Shown here piece after piece: positions 27,273-36,008 of a DNA stretch of 64,000 nucleotides (within the stretch, counting starts at the first letter, position 1; every line of letters begins with the position of its first letter). The notes beneath the pieces were generated by a model, which saw nothing but the letters and a program-made list of their open reading frames with translations, made no database searches and had not been told where the DNA came from. The stretch is from Vibrio mangrovi. Lineage in GTDB: Bacteria; Pseudomonadota; Gammaproteobacteria; Enterobacterales; Vibrionaceae. The stretch spans positions 744,001-808,000 of the forward strand of contig NZ_AP024884.1 in NCBI RefSeq assembly GCF_024346955.1. The letters are read 5' to 3'. Both the position numbers and the translations under genes were made by a program.

Positions 27273-28136
27273 GTGGTAGCCACAAAAGGAATAATAAGAA
27301 ATTGTTTATGGGTTTTGATTTTCATTTCATTGAGTTCATTTGCAACTGAGGTTGACGAGTTTATTCCAGAAAAAACAACTAAAAACGGCTACGTTGAGCC
27401 ATTTCAGATGTTTGATGATGTATTCTACGTCGGAGATAAGTGGGTATCGTCGTATCTCATCAAAACCTCTGCCGGACTTGTTTTGGTCGATACGCTGGAA
27501 AGTCCCTATGGACGTTGGATTCCGGACAACATCAGAAGTCTTGGCTTAGATCCTAATGAGATTAAATACATTTTTATAACCCATGGGCATTCAGACCATG
27601 TTGGCAATGCTGAATACCTGCAAAGCAAATACGGCAGTAAAATAGTAATTTCCTATGAAGACTATCTTCTGGCAAAGGAGTTGTCGGCAAAAAGCAGCGG
27701 TCAGGCTTTGTTCAAAGTTCCTCATGTTGAAAGTTTTACGAAGGACGGAGATGAGATTGTTGTTGGGAATACTGCTTTTAAATTCTATCTGACTCCCGGT
27801 CATACGAAGGGTTGTCTTTCAATTGATTTCTTTGTAACAGAAAATGGTATCAGGCACAGAGCATTTATTGTGGGTGGAAATGGCACCAATTTTAGTGGGT
27901 CAGAGTTAGCTCATCGCTATGTAGAGAGTGTTGCGAGAATAAAAGCTATTTCACAGAGTGAGCCGGTTGTTGAGGTGAATTTAGCAAATCATCCGAGAAT
28001 GAATCAGCTATTTGAAAGAAAGAACAGAGCTGTAAAAGGTGTTAACCCATTTATTGACTCAAAGGGCTTTCAGGATTTTGTCGCTACCCTTGAAGCACGG
28101 GGTGCTAAAAAGTTACAGGAAGAGCAAGCGCAATAA
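27273..28136 (+). CDS. Periplasmic MBL-fold hydrolase, B3 beta-lactamase-like
   Basis: 287 residues from GTG 27273 (AAAGGA 6 bases before). A signal peptide ends at about residue 25 (SSFA). The metal ligands of the MBL fold are all visible: HGHSDH (His104, His106, Asp108, His109), TPGHTKG (His177) and LANHPR (His240). The HxHxDH motif and HP motif agree with subclass B3-type proteins. A beta-lactamase is possible, but other periplasmic MBL hydrolases share this pattern. Probably cotranscribed with the acetyltransferase upstream. Confidence 0.8.
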   Translation: MVATKGIIRNCLWVLIFISLSSFATEVDEFIPEKTTKNGYVEPFQMFDDVFYVGDKWVSSYLIKTSAGLVLVDTLESPYGRWIPDNIRSLGLDPNEIKYIFITHGHSDHVGNAEYLQSKYGSKIVISYEDYLLAKELSAKSSGQALFKVPHVESFTKDGDEIVVGNTAFKFYLTPGHTKGCLSIDFFVTENGIRHRAFIVGGNGTNFSGSELAHRYVESVARIKAISQSEPVVEVNLANHPRMNQLFERKNRAVKGVNPFIDSKGFQDFVATLEARGAKKLQEEQAQ

Positions 28137-28138
28137 TG

Positions 28139-28220
28139 CTAACAAGCGGTTCTGGGCAAACACTGTTCTGCTCTGAAGCTAGTTAGCAACTCAAATCGGG
28201 CACTCGCTTGATTAACGGCT
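28139..28220. repeat. attC-like (integron cassette site) remnant
   Basis: Begins GCTAACAAGCGGTTC, very like the left half of Vibrio attC/VCR sites, and ends with a degenerate complementary CGCTTGATTAACG. The right core site (GTTRRRY) is poor. It lies directly after the MBL-fold gene, where a cassette site would be. No integrase is in the window. Confidence 0.35.
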
Positions 28221-28309
28221 CATTATTTATGTTTTAAGAGGTTGAAGATCATACTGTCCACTGTTAGAGTGCACATGCTTTTCAACCCATCACCAAGGAG
28301 GCTATTGCA

Positions 28310-28366
28310 ATGACTATTTCTCAACAAGCGATTTGTTTTCAGCGTCCTTACTGCATTTCAGGGTAA
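28310..28366 (+). CDS. Candidate 18-codon leader peptide
   Basis: ATG 28310 has an excellent AAGGAGG site 8 bases before it and encodes MTISQQAICFQRPYCISG. A TCAGGG / CCCTGA hairpin overlaps its stop codon (about 28360-28380). The methyltransferase gene starts 60 bases later without a clear ribosome site. It could be a regulatory leader or the truncated start of a lost gene. Confidence 0.4.
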   Translation: MTISQQAICFQRPYCISG

Positions 28367-28425
28367 TTATTCCCCTGAGTCTTATGTAAGGACGACAAAT
28401 TTAACCTATTGTCGGAATTACTAAA

Positions 28426-29265
28426 ATGTTCAAAAAACTGACTAAAGCGACAGCAAAGCCTGCTGTGTGGTCTGCATATACGGCTGAAGTAATGTGGGCA
28501 GACAGCCACATTGCCAGACAGATGCTCGATTTCCATCTAAACCCTGACATTAATGTTGCGTCCAGAACGGCTGTGTTCATCAATGAATCAGTTGACTGGC
28601 TGACTTCAGAACTTCATCTTAATGAGGCTTCAAAAACCATCGATTTTGGTTGTGGCCCAGGTCTTTATACTCAACGCCTGAAAGCAAAGGGAATAGGAAC
28701 AGTTGTCGGCTTAGATTTTTCTGAGAACTCACTTAACTACGCGGCTGAGCAGGCGACCCGGTTAAACCTTGCCATTGAGTATCATCCGGGAAATTATCTG
28801 AATTACACCGACTCTCGCCAGTTTGACCTCATCACATTAATAATGTGTGATTTGTGTGCTCTTAGTCCGTCTCAACGCTCATTGTTACTGGGTAAGTTTA
28901 AATCAATGCTGTCCCCGAATGGGGTAATTGCACTTGATGTTTATACGGCAACGCGTTTTGCTAAACAAAGTGAATCCGTGAGCCTGACTAAAAATGCGAT
29001 GAATGGCTTTTGGAGTGCAGAAGATTATTGGTGCATTCAGTCTTCATTCAAATATGAAGACAATTCTGTAACGCTGGATAAGTATGTTATCAGCGAAGCA
29101 GGGAGAGAATGGATTGTGTATAACTGGCTGCAACATTTCACTATTGAAATACTCAGTCGTGAACTTGAAGCCCATGATTTAGAAATCAGAACGACTTATA
29201 GCGATCTACGAGGTACACCATATGCTGACGGTGATGAAATGGCAGTCGTTATTCGCCACAAATAA
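28426..29265 (+). CDS. Class I SAM-dependent methyltransferase
   Basis: 279 residues. Motif I is clear (TIDFGCGPGLY, residues 71-81), followed by VVGLDFS (motif II acidic residue) and a LITLIMCDLCAL strand (motif IV region). The N-terminal ~60 residues are helical. It methylates an unknown small molecule in the cytoplasm. No ribosome site is evident before ATG 28426, so expression may depend on the upstream leader. Same strand as the acetyltransferase and MBL-fold genes. Confidence 0.85.
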   Translation: MFKKLTKATAKPAVWSAYTAEVMWADSHIARQMLDFHLNPDINVASRTAVFINESVDWLTSELHLNEASKTIDFGCGPGLYTQRLKAKGIGTVVGLDFSENSLNYAAEQATRLNLAIEYHPGNYLNYTDSRQFDLITLIMCDLCALSPSQRSLLLGKFKSMLSPNGVIALDVYTATRFAKQSESVSLTKNAMNGFWSAEDYWCIQSSFKYEDNSVTLDKYVISEAGREWIVYNWLQHFTIEILSRELEAHDLEIRTTYSDLRGTPYADGDEMAVVIRHK

Positions 29266-29313
29266 CAAGATGTAATAATTAAAGGAGCGGTATTTATAAC
29301 CCGGACACTTTCG

Positions 29314-29823
29314 TCAGACGTCATATTTCGTTTTATCACCGATGTCGAAGTGTCTTGGCATTCTCCATTTGTAAATACTGGTAATCAGAAAAAGAACAGC
29401 GGATATCGCGGCAAGTACCTTTGCTGCGATATCGGCATCAAACACCATACAAAACCATAGCGCCGCCAGAAGCAGTGGCTGTAATCGCAATCCCGGGACT
29501 TTGAAGCAGAAATACTCTTTGAAGCACAATCCGCCCAGAGTAATAAAAGCACCACCCATGCCTATTTCTGGTAGACCAAACACAAAGCATAACAGACCAC
29601 CCCATGTGGCAAACTGTAGTAATAAGCGGAATGATTTCATATAGATATGCAGTGATGACGCACACATGACAGCACATAAAAACACCAGATTCTCCACCGG
29701 AAAACCGAGCTGCCAGGGAAGAAGAGCAATAACCGGGCATGCAAGGGTAAATCCCAAGCGGTATGTGATGACCATCAGATGGTCATATCGGTCCATTGGC
29801 GATTCGATATGTGGGTCAGCCAT
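29314..29823 (-). CDS. Integral membrane protein, DUF2301-like
   Basis: 169 residues with about six hydrophobic helices. The N-terminal segment DRYDHLMVITYRLGF and Phe/Gly-rich middle match the DUF2301 family as I remember it. The family has no known function. The gene stands alone between a methyltransferase (convergent) and a LysR regulator gene. Confidence 0.6.
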   Translation of the reverse strand: MADPHIESPMDRYDHLMVITYRLGFTLACPVIALLPWQLGFPVENLVFLCAVMCASSLHIYMKSFRLLLQFATWGGLLCFVFGLPEIGMGGAFITLGGLCFKEYFCFKVPGLRLQPLLLAALWFCMVFDADIAAKVLAAISAVLFLITSIYKWRMPRHFDIGDKTKYDV

Positions 29824-30013
29824 TGTGATTCCTTGTCTGGATTTATCGTTATAGGAACGTCCACGGTAATTTTAGCAAACAGTCTGAAATAGCAGAAAAG
29901 CCTTTGTCCGATAATGTGTCACCACAACCTCAGCAAACACGGTTTGGGACATAACAGTGATCATCGAGCTCCTTCTGACACATCACTGGGCATAGACGAC
30001 TTAAGTGTATAAT

Positions 30014-30922
30014 TTACTTTGCATTGTTATTTATCTGTTTGAATAAAACGACCAACCAGTTGATAAACTCACTCAGTCTTCTCGGCTGTTGGCTCCGCGA
30101 CTCATAAAGAACGGATAAAGACATTGGCGCACAGGTAAATTCCGTTAATACTTCGATAAGCTCGCCTCTGGCTAACTGCTGTTTAACACCAGTTTTAGGG
30201 AGTTGAATAATTCCTAACCCGTTTAAACATGCTGATAGATAAGCATCGGTAGTTGCGACGGAAATAAGACTTGGTACAGGTACAAAGCAAGTCTGATTAT
30301 TCCGATGATATTCAAAACCATTCTGCAACTGAGTATGAGCGGGGGAATAATCAACAACGTAATGATTTTTGAGATCGTCTAATGACACTGGTATACCGTA
30401 ATGTTCCGCATAGCCGGGACTAATGCAATTGACCATATCCACGGCACCTAAAGATCGTCTTACTAAATTACTGTTTTCAAGCTCACCACCCCGAATTACG
30501 CAATCTACCCGCTCTTTGATCGGATCAATACGGTAATCAGCACCAAGCAGTTTAATCTGAGTTTTAGGATATTGTTGAAACCACTCCGGTAAATGAGGAG
30601 CAACAATGGCAGAAAAAAAACGACCGGGCATATCAACCTTAATGACACCATGGAGCTCCTGGCTTTCCCGTTGAAACTGGTTTTCTAATCCTTCCAGCTC
30701 ATCAAGCAATCGTAAGCACTGAATATAATAACGTTCACCCGCTTCAGACAACGAAACTTGTCTGGTACTGCGGTAAAGCAAACGAGTTTGCAGATGTTCT
30801 TCCAGCTTAGAGATCGAAGTAGAAATCGCTGATTTAGGTACGTTTAACTGTTCTGAAGCACGAGTAAAGCTGCCGGTTTGAGCAACAGAAATAAAACGTT
30901 TCATCGCCTCAATTTTATCCAT
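30014..30922 (-). CDS. LysR-family transcriptional regulator
   Basis: 302 residues. The N-terminal HTH (RFISVAQTGSFTRASEQLNVPKSAISTSISKLE) is of the CrgA/AaeR-like subgroup, followed by a substrate-binding domain (about 90-300). It is divergent from the SDR gene at 31044, with an inverted repeat in the 121-base gap, so it probably controls that gene. The ligand is unknown. Confidence 0.9.
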   Translation of the reverse strand: MDKIEAMKRFISVAQTGSFTRASEQLNVPKSAISTSISKLEEHLQTRLLYRSTRQVSLSEAGERYYIQCLRLLDELEGLENQFQRESQELHGVIKVDMPGRFFSAIVAPHLPEWFQQYPKTQIKLLGADYRIDPIKERVDCVIRGGELENSNLVRRSLGAVDMVNCISPGYAEHYGIPVSLDDLKNHYVVDYSPAHTQLQNGFEYHRNNQTCFVPVPSLISVATTDAYLSACLNGLGIIQLPKTGVKQQLARGELIEVLTEFTCAPMSLSVLYESRSQQPRRLSEFINWLVVLFKQINNNAK

Positions 30923-30956
30923 ACAAACTCACATTGTTTGTTATCTATGAACAGTC

Positions 30957-30986
30957 TTATCTTATTATGCGTATTTTTCAAGATAA
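30957..30986. promoter_or_regulatory. Candidate LysR operator between regulator and SDR gene
   Basis: Inverted repeat TTATCTT-N16-AAGATAA in the divergent promoter region. LysR sites are usually a T-N11-A core within a larger dyad; this one is larger, so it may be an accessory site. Confidence 0.45.
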
Positions 30987-31043
30987 TTCATTGCTGTAAT
31001 TTATCCTCGATACCGTTAACCACCAAACACAAGAGGTAAGCAC

Positions 31044-31799
31044 ATGAACAAGGTAGCATTAATCACCGGAGGCAGTCGTGGAATAGGCCGGGATGCAGCA
31101 CTGAAGCTGGCTGAACGTAATATCGACATCATTCTGACTTATCATCGCAATGAGAAAGCAGCTCTGGATGTGGTTGAAAAAATCAGGCAGAAAGGTCAGA
31201 AAGCATTTGCTTTGCAGTGTGATATTCGAAATATCTCTATGTTTGAGCACTTGGCAAAAACAGTTCATTCAGTGTTAAAAGAACAATTTGGTCGAGAGAC
31301 ATTTGATTACTTATTGAATAATGCCGGAACGGGTTTGCACATGAATATTGAAGAAACAAGTATCGATGATTTCGACGATATGCTGAACATTCATGTTAAA
31401 GGGCCGTTTTTCTTCACTCAAAAATTACTGCCACTGATTGGGCACGGTGGTCATATCGTCAATATATCGTCCGGTCTGACACGTTTCTCCTTCCCTGGTT
31501 CGGCTGCGTATGCAATGGCAAAAGGAGCAGTAGAAGTCATGACCCGTTACATGGCAAAAGAATTTTCTCCCCAAAGGATTCGTGTCAATACTCTCGCGCC
31601 CGGAGCTATCGCGACAGATTTTCGGGGCGGTGCAATACGCGACAATGAACAGGCTCGGGCGATGATCTCTTCTATCACCGCTCTGGGCCGGGTTGGCGAA
31701 GCTGAAGATATCGGCAAAGCGATAGCAGCGATTTTTAGCGAAGGGTTAGATTGGATAACAGGCCAGAGAATCGAAGCTTCCGGGGGAATGATGTTATAG
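31044..31799 (+). CDS. SDR-family NAD(P)-dependent oxidoreductase
   Basis: 251 residues, classical SDR. The cofactor motif TGGSRGIG (residues 8-15), NNAG, the catalytic Ser in NISSG, and the YAMAK (YxxxK) motif are all present; the C-terminus has LDWITGQ. It oxidises or reduces an alcohol/carbonyl substrate in the cytoplasm. AGAGG precedes ATG 31044. It is divergent from the LysR gene and likely its target. Confidence 0.9.
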   Translation: MNKVALITGGSRGIGRDAALKLAERNIDIILTYHRNEKAALDVVEKIRQKGQKAFALQCDIRNISMFEHLAKTVHSVLKEQFGRETFDYLLNNAGTGLHMNIEETSIDDFDDMLNIHVKGPFFFTQKLLPLIGHGGHIVNISSGLTRFSFPGSAAYAMAKGAVEVMTRYMAKEFSPQRIRVNTLAPGAIATDFRGGAIRDNEQARAMISSITALGRVGEAEDIGKAIAAIFSEGLDWITGQRIEASGGMML

Positions 31800-31808
31800 G
31801 CTGCCAAT

Positions 31809-31863
31809 ATACAAATCCGCATCATTAATTTTCAGTAAGTAAATTGCCGGTGCGGATTTGTAT
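31809..31863 (+). terminator. Long-loop palindrome after the SDR gene
   Basis: A perfect 13-base inverted repeat (ATACAAATCCGCA / its complement) with a 29-base loop, 10 bases after the stop. No clear T-run follows, so termination is uncertain. Confidence 0.4.
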
Positions 31864-32277
31864 TCGAGAGACTAACCATATTGAAAAGCAACTGCGTATA
31901 CTGAAGTTAATGAAATTACTAGTGTTAATAATGATGTTTTTTTCACAATAAACCCTTTTTAAACGTTTTAACGCTATGTTAGGACATTGTTGTGGTCAAT
32001 AAAATCCGGATACATTTTTAGCTAATTTTTCTGCTTTCGCAGGTGGCATTTCAGACTGTGATTTAATAAAAGTGTAAGTAACAATGGGGAATGGAATCAT
32101 AGTCAGTAATTAAATTTCACTGTTCTTGCCATAAGGTTCTAATTTAGTTCCATTGATTTAATCAATAAAGCCATTAAAAACGACGTCTAAATTAGTGAAT
32201 ATTATATAGCTCTATCTAAGTCAACAGATAAATAATATTAAGCTACTATTTTTGTTCGACTAGTAAGTGGTTTGTAA
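31864..32277. other. AT-rich intergenic stretch at the edge of the HEPN module
   Basis: About 410 bases, AT-rich, with no credible ORF. A weak TCTAATTTAG/CTAAATTAG dyad lies around 32135-32190. It marks the change from SDR-region composition to the low-GC HEPN module. Confidence 0.4.
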
Positions 32278-33084
32278 CTAAAAACCTTGTCTTTTTCTCA
32301 CATATTCTGTTAGCTCATCTTTTACTTCAGCGCCCAAGTTTAACATCGCAATAGCTGCATCAAAATGATGAGCCTTGGGTTCTATTAATAAACTATCTGC
32401 TTCACCTCGAGCAAAGTCAAAAGCAATATCAACCAAGACTCTAATCTTAATTAATTGGTAAAGACAAGAGCGTTTATATTCAGTTCCCCCAGTACGAGTT
32501 TGACTAATTTGTCTCATACGAACATATTGTACTTGTAAGCTACTCAAAATATCAGCTAAGTAATTTGCATCATTTGGTTCTGCTGTTTTTATACATTCTT
32601 GAAACACTGGAATATGAGACTGGATTCTATCGGGCAATTTTGTTGTTAAAGCTCGATCGCTTGTTCTTGTATTTTTAGAGTTTTGATAAGCTTCTACTAA
32701 TAATACTGCACATTCCTCAGTATAATGACATAGATCACTTAATGCTTGAGGCAACATAGCCTTAGCAGCAATAAATTCTCTTTCTCGCTGCCTACGTACA
32801 TGATACCGAGATATATTAAAAGCGATAATACTAGATCCAAACGCTAACATCCCAACATTAAAAGCTTGCCATGAATACCAGACACCATGAACATATAACC
32901 AGCTAAAATCACCATCAAAGAACGGTTGTATGACCATTGAATATATATATATTAAAAATATAAAAATGACTAAGTAATTTACAGTTCCAATAATAAAGTC
33001 CCAATCTTTTAGTTTCAAAACCTTATTAACATACATTCTATATATAGCATTAAAATTACGAAAAAAACAATTCTTCATAGTCAT
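32278..33084 (-). CDS. Two-TM membrane protein paired with the HEPN gene
   Basis: 268 residues. Two hydrophobic segments (about 30-53 and 70-92) are followed by a basic RYHVRRQREREF turn and a long cytoplasmic helical domain of about 170 residues. It overlaps the end of the HEPN gene by 29 bases, a sign of coupled translation. The codon use and AT content (poly-A/T stretches) match the HEPN gene and differ from the flanks. I do not recognise a named family. A membrane partner or effector of a defence pair is an inference. Confidence 0.7.
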   Translation of the reverse strand: MTMKNCFFRNFNAIYRMYVNKVLKLKDWDFIIGTVNYLVIFIFLIYIYSMVIQPFFDGDFSWLYVHGVWYSWQAFNVGMLAFGSSIIAFNISRYHVRRQREREFIAAKAMLPQALSDLCHYTEECAVLLVEAYQNSKNTRTSDRALTTKLPDRIQSHIPVFQECIKTAEPNDANYLADILSSLQVQYVRMRQISQTRTGGTEYKRSCLYQLIKIRVLVDIAFDFARGEADSLLIEPKAHHFDAAIAMLNLGAEVKDELTEYVRKRQGF

Positions 33085-34279
33085 CTTTAGTTAATCCTTT
33101 TTTTTCAATAATTTTTACTAAACAATCCCTCAAAATTGGGAAAGTTTCATCCATAATAATACTAGGTCTTAATTTCCCTCGACCGTTAACTTTGTAAGTA
33201 TCTTTAAGAATCCCATCATGAACGGCAGAGGAACGTATACTGTATGCTGCATTTAATAAAGAAGATATTTCCTTCCGCTTGCTAAGTTCAGAAGAAGCCA
33301 GCTTTGAACCAATAATTTTTATTTGAAGAGTTAGCTCTCCATTAGTATCAGGTTTTGTTAATATCGACTCAAGAGCAATACCTAAGTCAATTGCTTTATT
33401 TACATCATTCCAGGTGTTCATAGCTTGACTACGACGCGCCAATGAAATATCTAAAGGCAATCTAAGATTCTCATTCATAGAAAAGTATTTTTCACATAAA
33501 TGAGTAATTTGATTAGCGTCAATACCATTCCATGAATCATAATGTTTAGGCTTAATAACATCTAAGTACTGAGTTGAATGTGTGTCTATTATGCCAGAAA
33601 GAGGTGTGGCGTCTTCTAAAATACACCAACGTAATTCAATGCAAGGAGCGTGGTTCGAAGCAAATAAAGATAGAAAATTAGTAATTAAAAATTCGTTATT
33701 TACGTAACCTCTAATGGTATTGATATTGGCATTACTAAGATCATTCGAAAATAGTTTGCTTTCCATGGGTTGACATAGAAATGTGTAGGGCCGATGAATT
33801 CCACTACTAGATGAATAACTTGAAGATAATTCCATTAATTTGTTATTTACATTTTTCTTGATTGTATTAGGTAAATTTTCAAAATCACAAAAATAAATAC
33901 CATCTATTAATTCTGCTTTCCCTTTAAAATCAACCCCACTAATCAGTGACAGATTATAAATCACAACATCTGATGAAGATTCAAGTTCGAGTAAATACGA
34001 ATAAGCAAGTTCTGCCCCAACCGTAGAAGCCTCTAAAACTAACCATTTCGCCAAATACAATGCATTAATTTTTTCACCATGTCCGCCAGCACGAAATGTT
34101 GAAGAAGATAAACTAGGATGTTCCTCTTCAATAAGATTCGCTAATTTTATTGAATTACGTGACGCACCGAATGCCTTCGCATAATTACGCCAATCATCTT
34201 GGGCTATCCATAGAGTAAGTTGATGTATGTTTCCTTCTGCAACTGACGTATTTATCGCTTTAATTATTCGTTGATTCAT
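33056..34279 (-). CDS. HEPN-domain protein (ApeA-type C-terminus)
   Basis: 407 residues. The first ~270 residues have no family I recognise. The C-terminal ~130 residues match the Apea/HEPN pattern: ALESILTK, a conserved helix, and AYSIRSSAVHDG, where Arg349 and His354 form the RX4H ribonuclease motif of HEPN domains. HEPN RNases in defence systems cut tRNA or mRNA when triggered. The gene is AT-rich and overlaps a two-TM protein gene. The start is ATG 34279 with AGGGA 11 bases before. Confidence 0.75.
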   Translation of the reverse strand: MNQRIIKAINTSVAEGNIHQLTLWIAQDDWRNYAKAFGASRNSIKLANLIEEEHPSLSSSTFRAGGHGEKINALYLAKWLVLEASTVGAELAYSYLLELESSSDVVIYNLSLISGVDFKGKAELIDGIYFCDFENLPNTIKKNVNNKLMELSSSYSSSSGIHRPYTFLCQPMESKLFSNDLSNANINTIRGYVNNEFLITNFLSLFASNHAPCIELRWCILEDATPLSGIIDTHSTQYLDVIKPKHYDSWNGIDANQITHLCEKYFSMNENLRLPLDISLARRSQAMNTWNDVNKAIDLGIALESILTKPDTNGELTLQIKIIGSKLASSELSKRKEISSLLNAAYSIRSSAVHDGILKDTYKVNGRGKLRPSIIMDETFPILRDCLVKIIEKKGLTKDDYEELFFS

Positions 34280-34480
34280 ACAATTACTATCCCTAGTGTC
34301 TTATTATTACTAGCGGATTTTAATTGTACACTCAACGACTTTAATTCCAATAACCACTTAGGCCTTATGTGATCGTTGAAAGTACCTCCGCAGTACATCA
34401 AGGGGCAAAAACAAGTCAGCGAAATCGGCTGCGAACCGTTGGATTGGTTTAATCCACAAAACAGCTAATTGCCCCACTGC

Positions 34481-35236
34481 TCACTTCATTTTTACACCTA
34501 AACCAAGCGAGACTAGAGTCCCGACCAGTATCGCGATCACCACCGATACCAGTGAACCAATCAGTACATACTCGGTCATGCTCCGGTCGTCTGATTTATT
34601 CAGTTCACCAAATCTGAATATGGACTTGGCGGTTAAGACAAAACCCACGGCAGCATAGCTTCCCACCAGCGTAAAAGTCAGGATTAATACCCGTTCTAAG
34701 TAGCCAATTAACTCACCACCGGCGACAAGGCCGTGGCTGCTATCTCGGTCTGAGCCGGATATCGGATACTTCCTTAAAACGTGACCAATCACCATCGAAG
34801 TCGGCTTAAGTACTAACAGATAAGCAAACACTACCATAACAGCATCCGGGAATTTCTTATGCTGGAGAATGGTATCGATCGTAACACCGTCAGCAATGTG
34901 AAAAGCAATTGCCGCCAGTACCAGTACATGTAATGTCTGGTCAATCGCAAAACAGGAAAATTGATCGCCCTTGCGTGTGCTTGCTTTCCATAGGTCGATA
35001 ACAAAATGACTGACCGTGACAAGAGCAGCCAGACAAACAGTTGAGCTCCAGCCAATCCCTAATGCGATTGCAGGAATGCATAACACCATGCCATGCAACA
35101 GCGAGTGAAAGTACAGTTCGGGCGAACGATAAGTGCGCTCTTTCTTGGCTTCAATCCATCGCTTGGGCTGGAGGTAGAAGTCACAGATGATGTGCACCAG
35201 CAAAAACAGAGTCAGAACACCAAAAAAATCAGACAT
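34481..35236 (-). CDS. DUF3307 multi-pass membrane protein
   Basis: 251 residues with six or more membrane helices. The N-terminal LLVHIICDFYLQPKRWIEAK and YFHSLLHGMVL are the conserved His/Asp-bearing parts of DUF3307. ATG 35236 overlaps the satD-like gene by 8 bases, so the two are one operon and probably act together. The family is commonly found beside SatD proteins, from memory. A remnant of a second copy lies at 26052-26165. Function unknown. Confidence 0.8.
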   Translation of the reverse strand: MSDFFGVLTLFLLVHIICDFYLQPKRWIEAKKERTYRSPELYFHSLLHGMVLCIPAIALGIGWSSTVCLAALVTVSHFVIDLWKASTRKGDQFSCFAIDQTLHVLVLAAIAFHIADGVTIDTILQHKKFPDAVMVVFAYLLVLKPTSMVIGHVLRKYPISGSDRDSSHGLVAGGELIGYLERVLILTFTLVGSYAAVGFVLTAKSIFRFGELNKSDDRSMTEYVLIGSLVSVVIAILVGTLVSLGLGVKMK

Positions 35237-35879
35237 GTGTGAATCTCGCTACTTGATTGATAAACCGCTGGTTTAACTCACTGATGAGTGACCAGCCTGA
35301 AGCTTTCAGTGATTTACTGGCGGTGGCAATCGCAACCCCGAACTTTTCTGCCAGCTCACTAATCGACAAACCTTCGTTGGTGCGCAGCATCGGCAGGATC
35401 ATTTCACATTGACGTGAGGTTAATTCGGTCAGTTGCCTGTCGAGATACTTCAGGAGCAAGTCAAAAGACTCTGTGAGTTCGGCGCAGTCAGAATCAAAAA
35501 ACAACCTTTCCCCTTTCATGGCCTTTAATCCACGGCCGGACAGTACAAATGCCTGCCCCATCGATTCAGAAACCAGCTCACGCAAATCGGCATTTGAGGC
35601 AATGGCAAAGCTAATCCGACTGTCAAACGCCTTGCCGAGCGCTTTAATCCCAATCCGGTAAATCATGGTGTATCTCAGCGCGTTTTCAATATCATGCACA
35701 ACAGTCTGAAACTCATCCCCACGTTCAATACTGTGCGTGTTTGCTGAATCACCTTCGGAGATCCATTGCTGAATCTCTTTGATTCGTTTCAGTAGTTGTT
35801 CGTACTGATCAGAGCTTAGTTTCGTCGAGTTCACGACATCACCGCTGATCACTGCGATAGGTTTACAGCCCTGCTCCAC
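35229..35879 (-). CDS. SatD-family protein with cyclase-like motifs and C-terminal HTH
   Basis: 216 residues from GTG 35879; AAGGAG 7 bases upstream decides this start. Residues 11-21 (ISGDVVNSTKL) and 51-60 (IERGDEFQTV) resemble the two metal-binding segments of class III nucleotidyl cyclases (Asp14, Asp55). A C-terminal HTH is at about residues 150-200 (LSISELAEKFGVAIATASKSL). The SatD assignment is from memory of the family; cyclase activity is inference. Tandem operator-like repeats lie just upstream, suggesting autoregulation. Confidence 0.7.
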   Translation of the reverse strand: MEQGCKPIAVISGDVVNSTKLSSDQYEQLLKRIKEIQQWISEGDSANTHSIERGDEFQTVVHDIENALRYTMIYRIGIKALGKAFDSRISFAIASNADLRELVSESMGQAFVLSGRGLKAMKGERLFFDSDCAELTESFDLLLKYLDRQLTELTSRQCEMILPMLRTNEGLSISELAEKFGVAIATASKSLKASGWSLISELNQRFINQVARFTHV

Positions 35880-35907
35880 ATTTAGACTCCTTTTTGCATC
35901 TTGGTAT

Positions 35908-36008
35908 AAATTTAGCTATTTATGGCTAATAATGCAAATTTAGCTATTTATGGCTAATAATGTAAATTTAGCTAATTTAGGCTAATGGCTAATGGCTAAT
36001 GGCTAATA
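35908..36008. repeat. Tandem operator-like repeats before the SatD gene
   Basis: Two near-identical 28-base units (35908-35935 and 35936-35963) and a third, altered unit, then GGCTAAT repeated about four times with a 7-base period. Each unit contains TTAGC-N8-GCTAA, a dyad expected for a dimeric HTH protein. It sits 29 bases before the SatD start. Confidence 0.8.

Noticed and set aside
35229..35879. Bona fide Pycsar cyclase
   Set aside because: Only the two acidic motifs are cyclase-like; the length and HTH do not fit known Pycsar cyclases, so it is kept as a hypothesis only.
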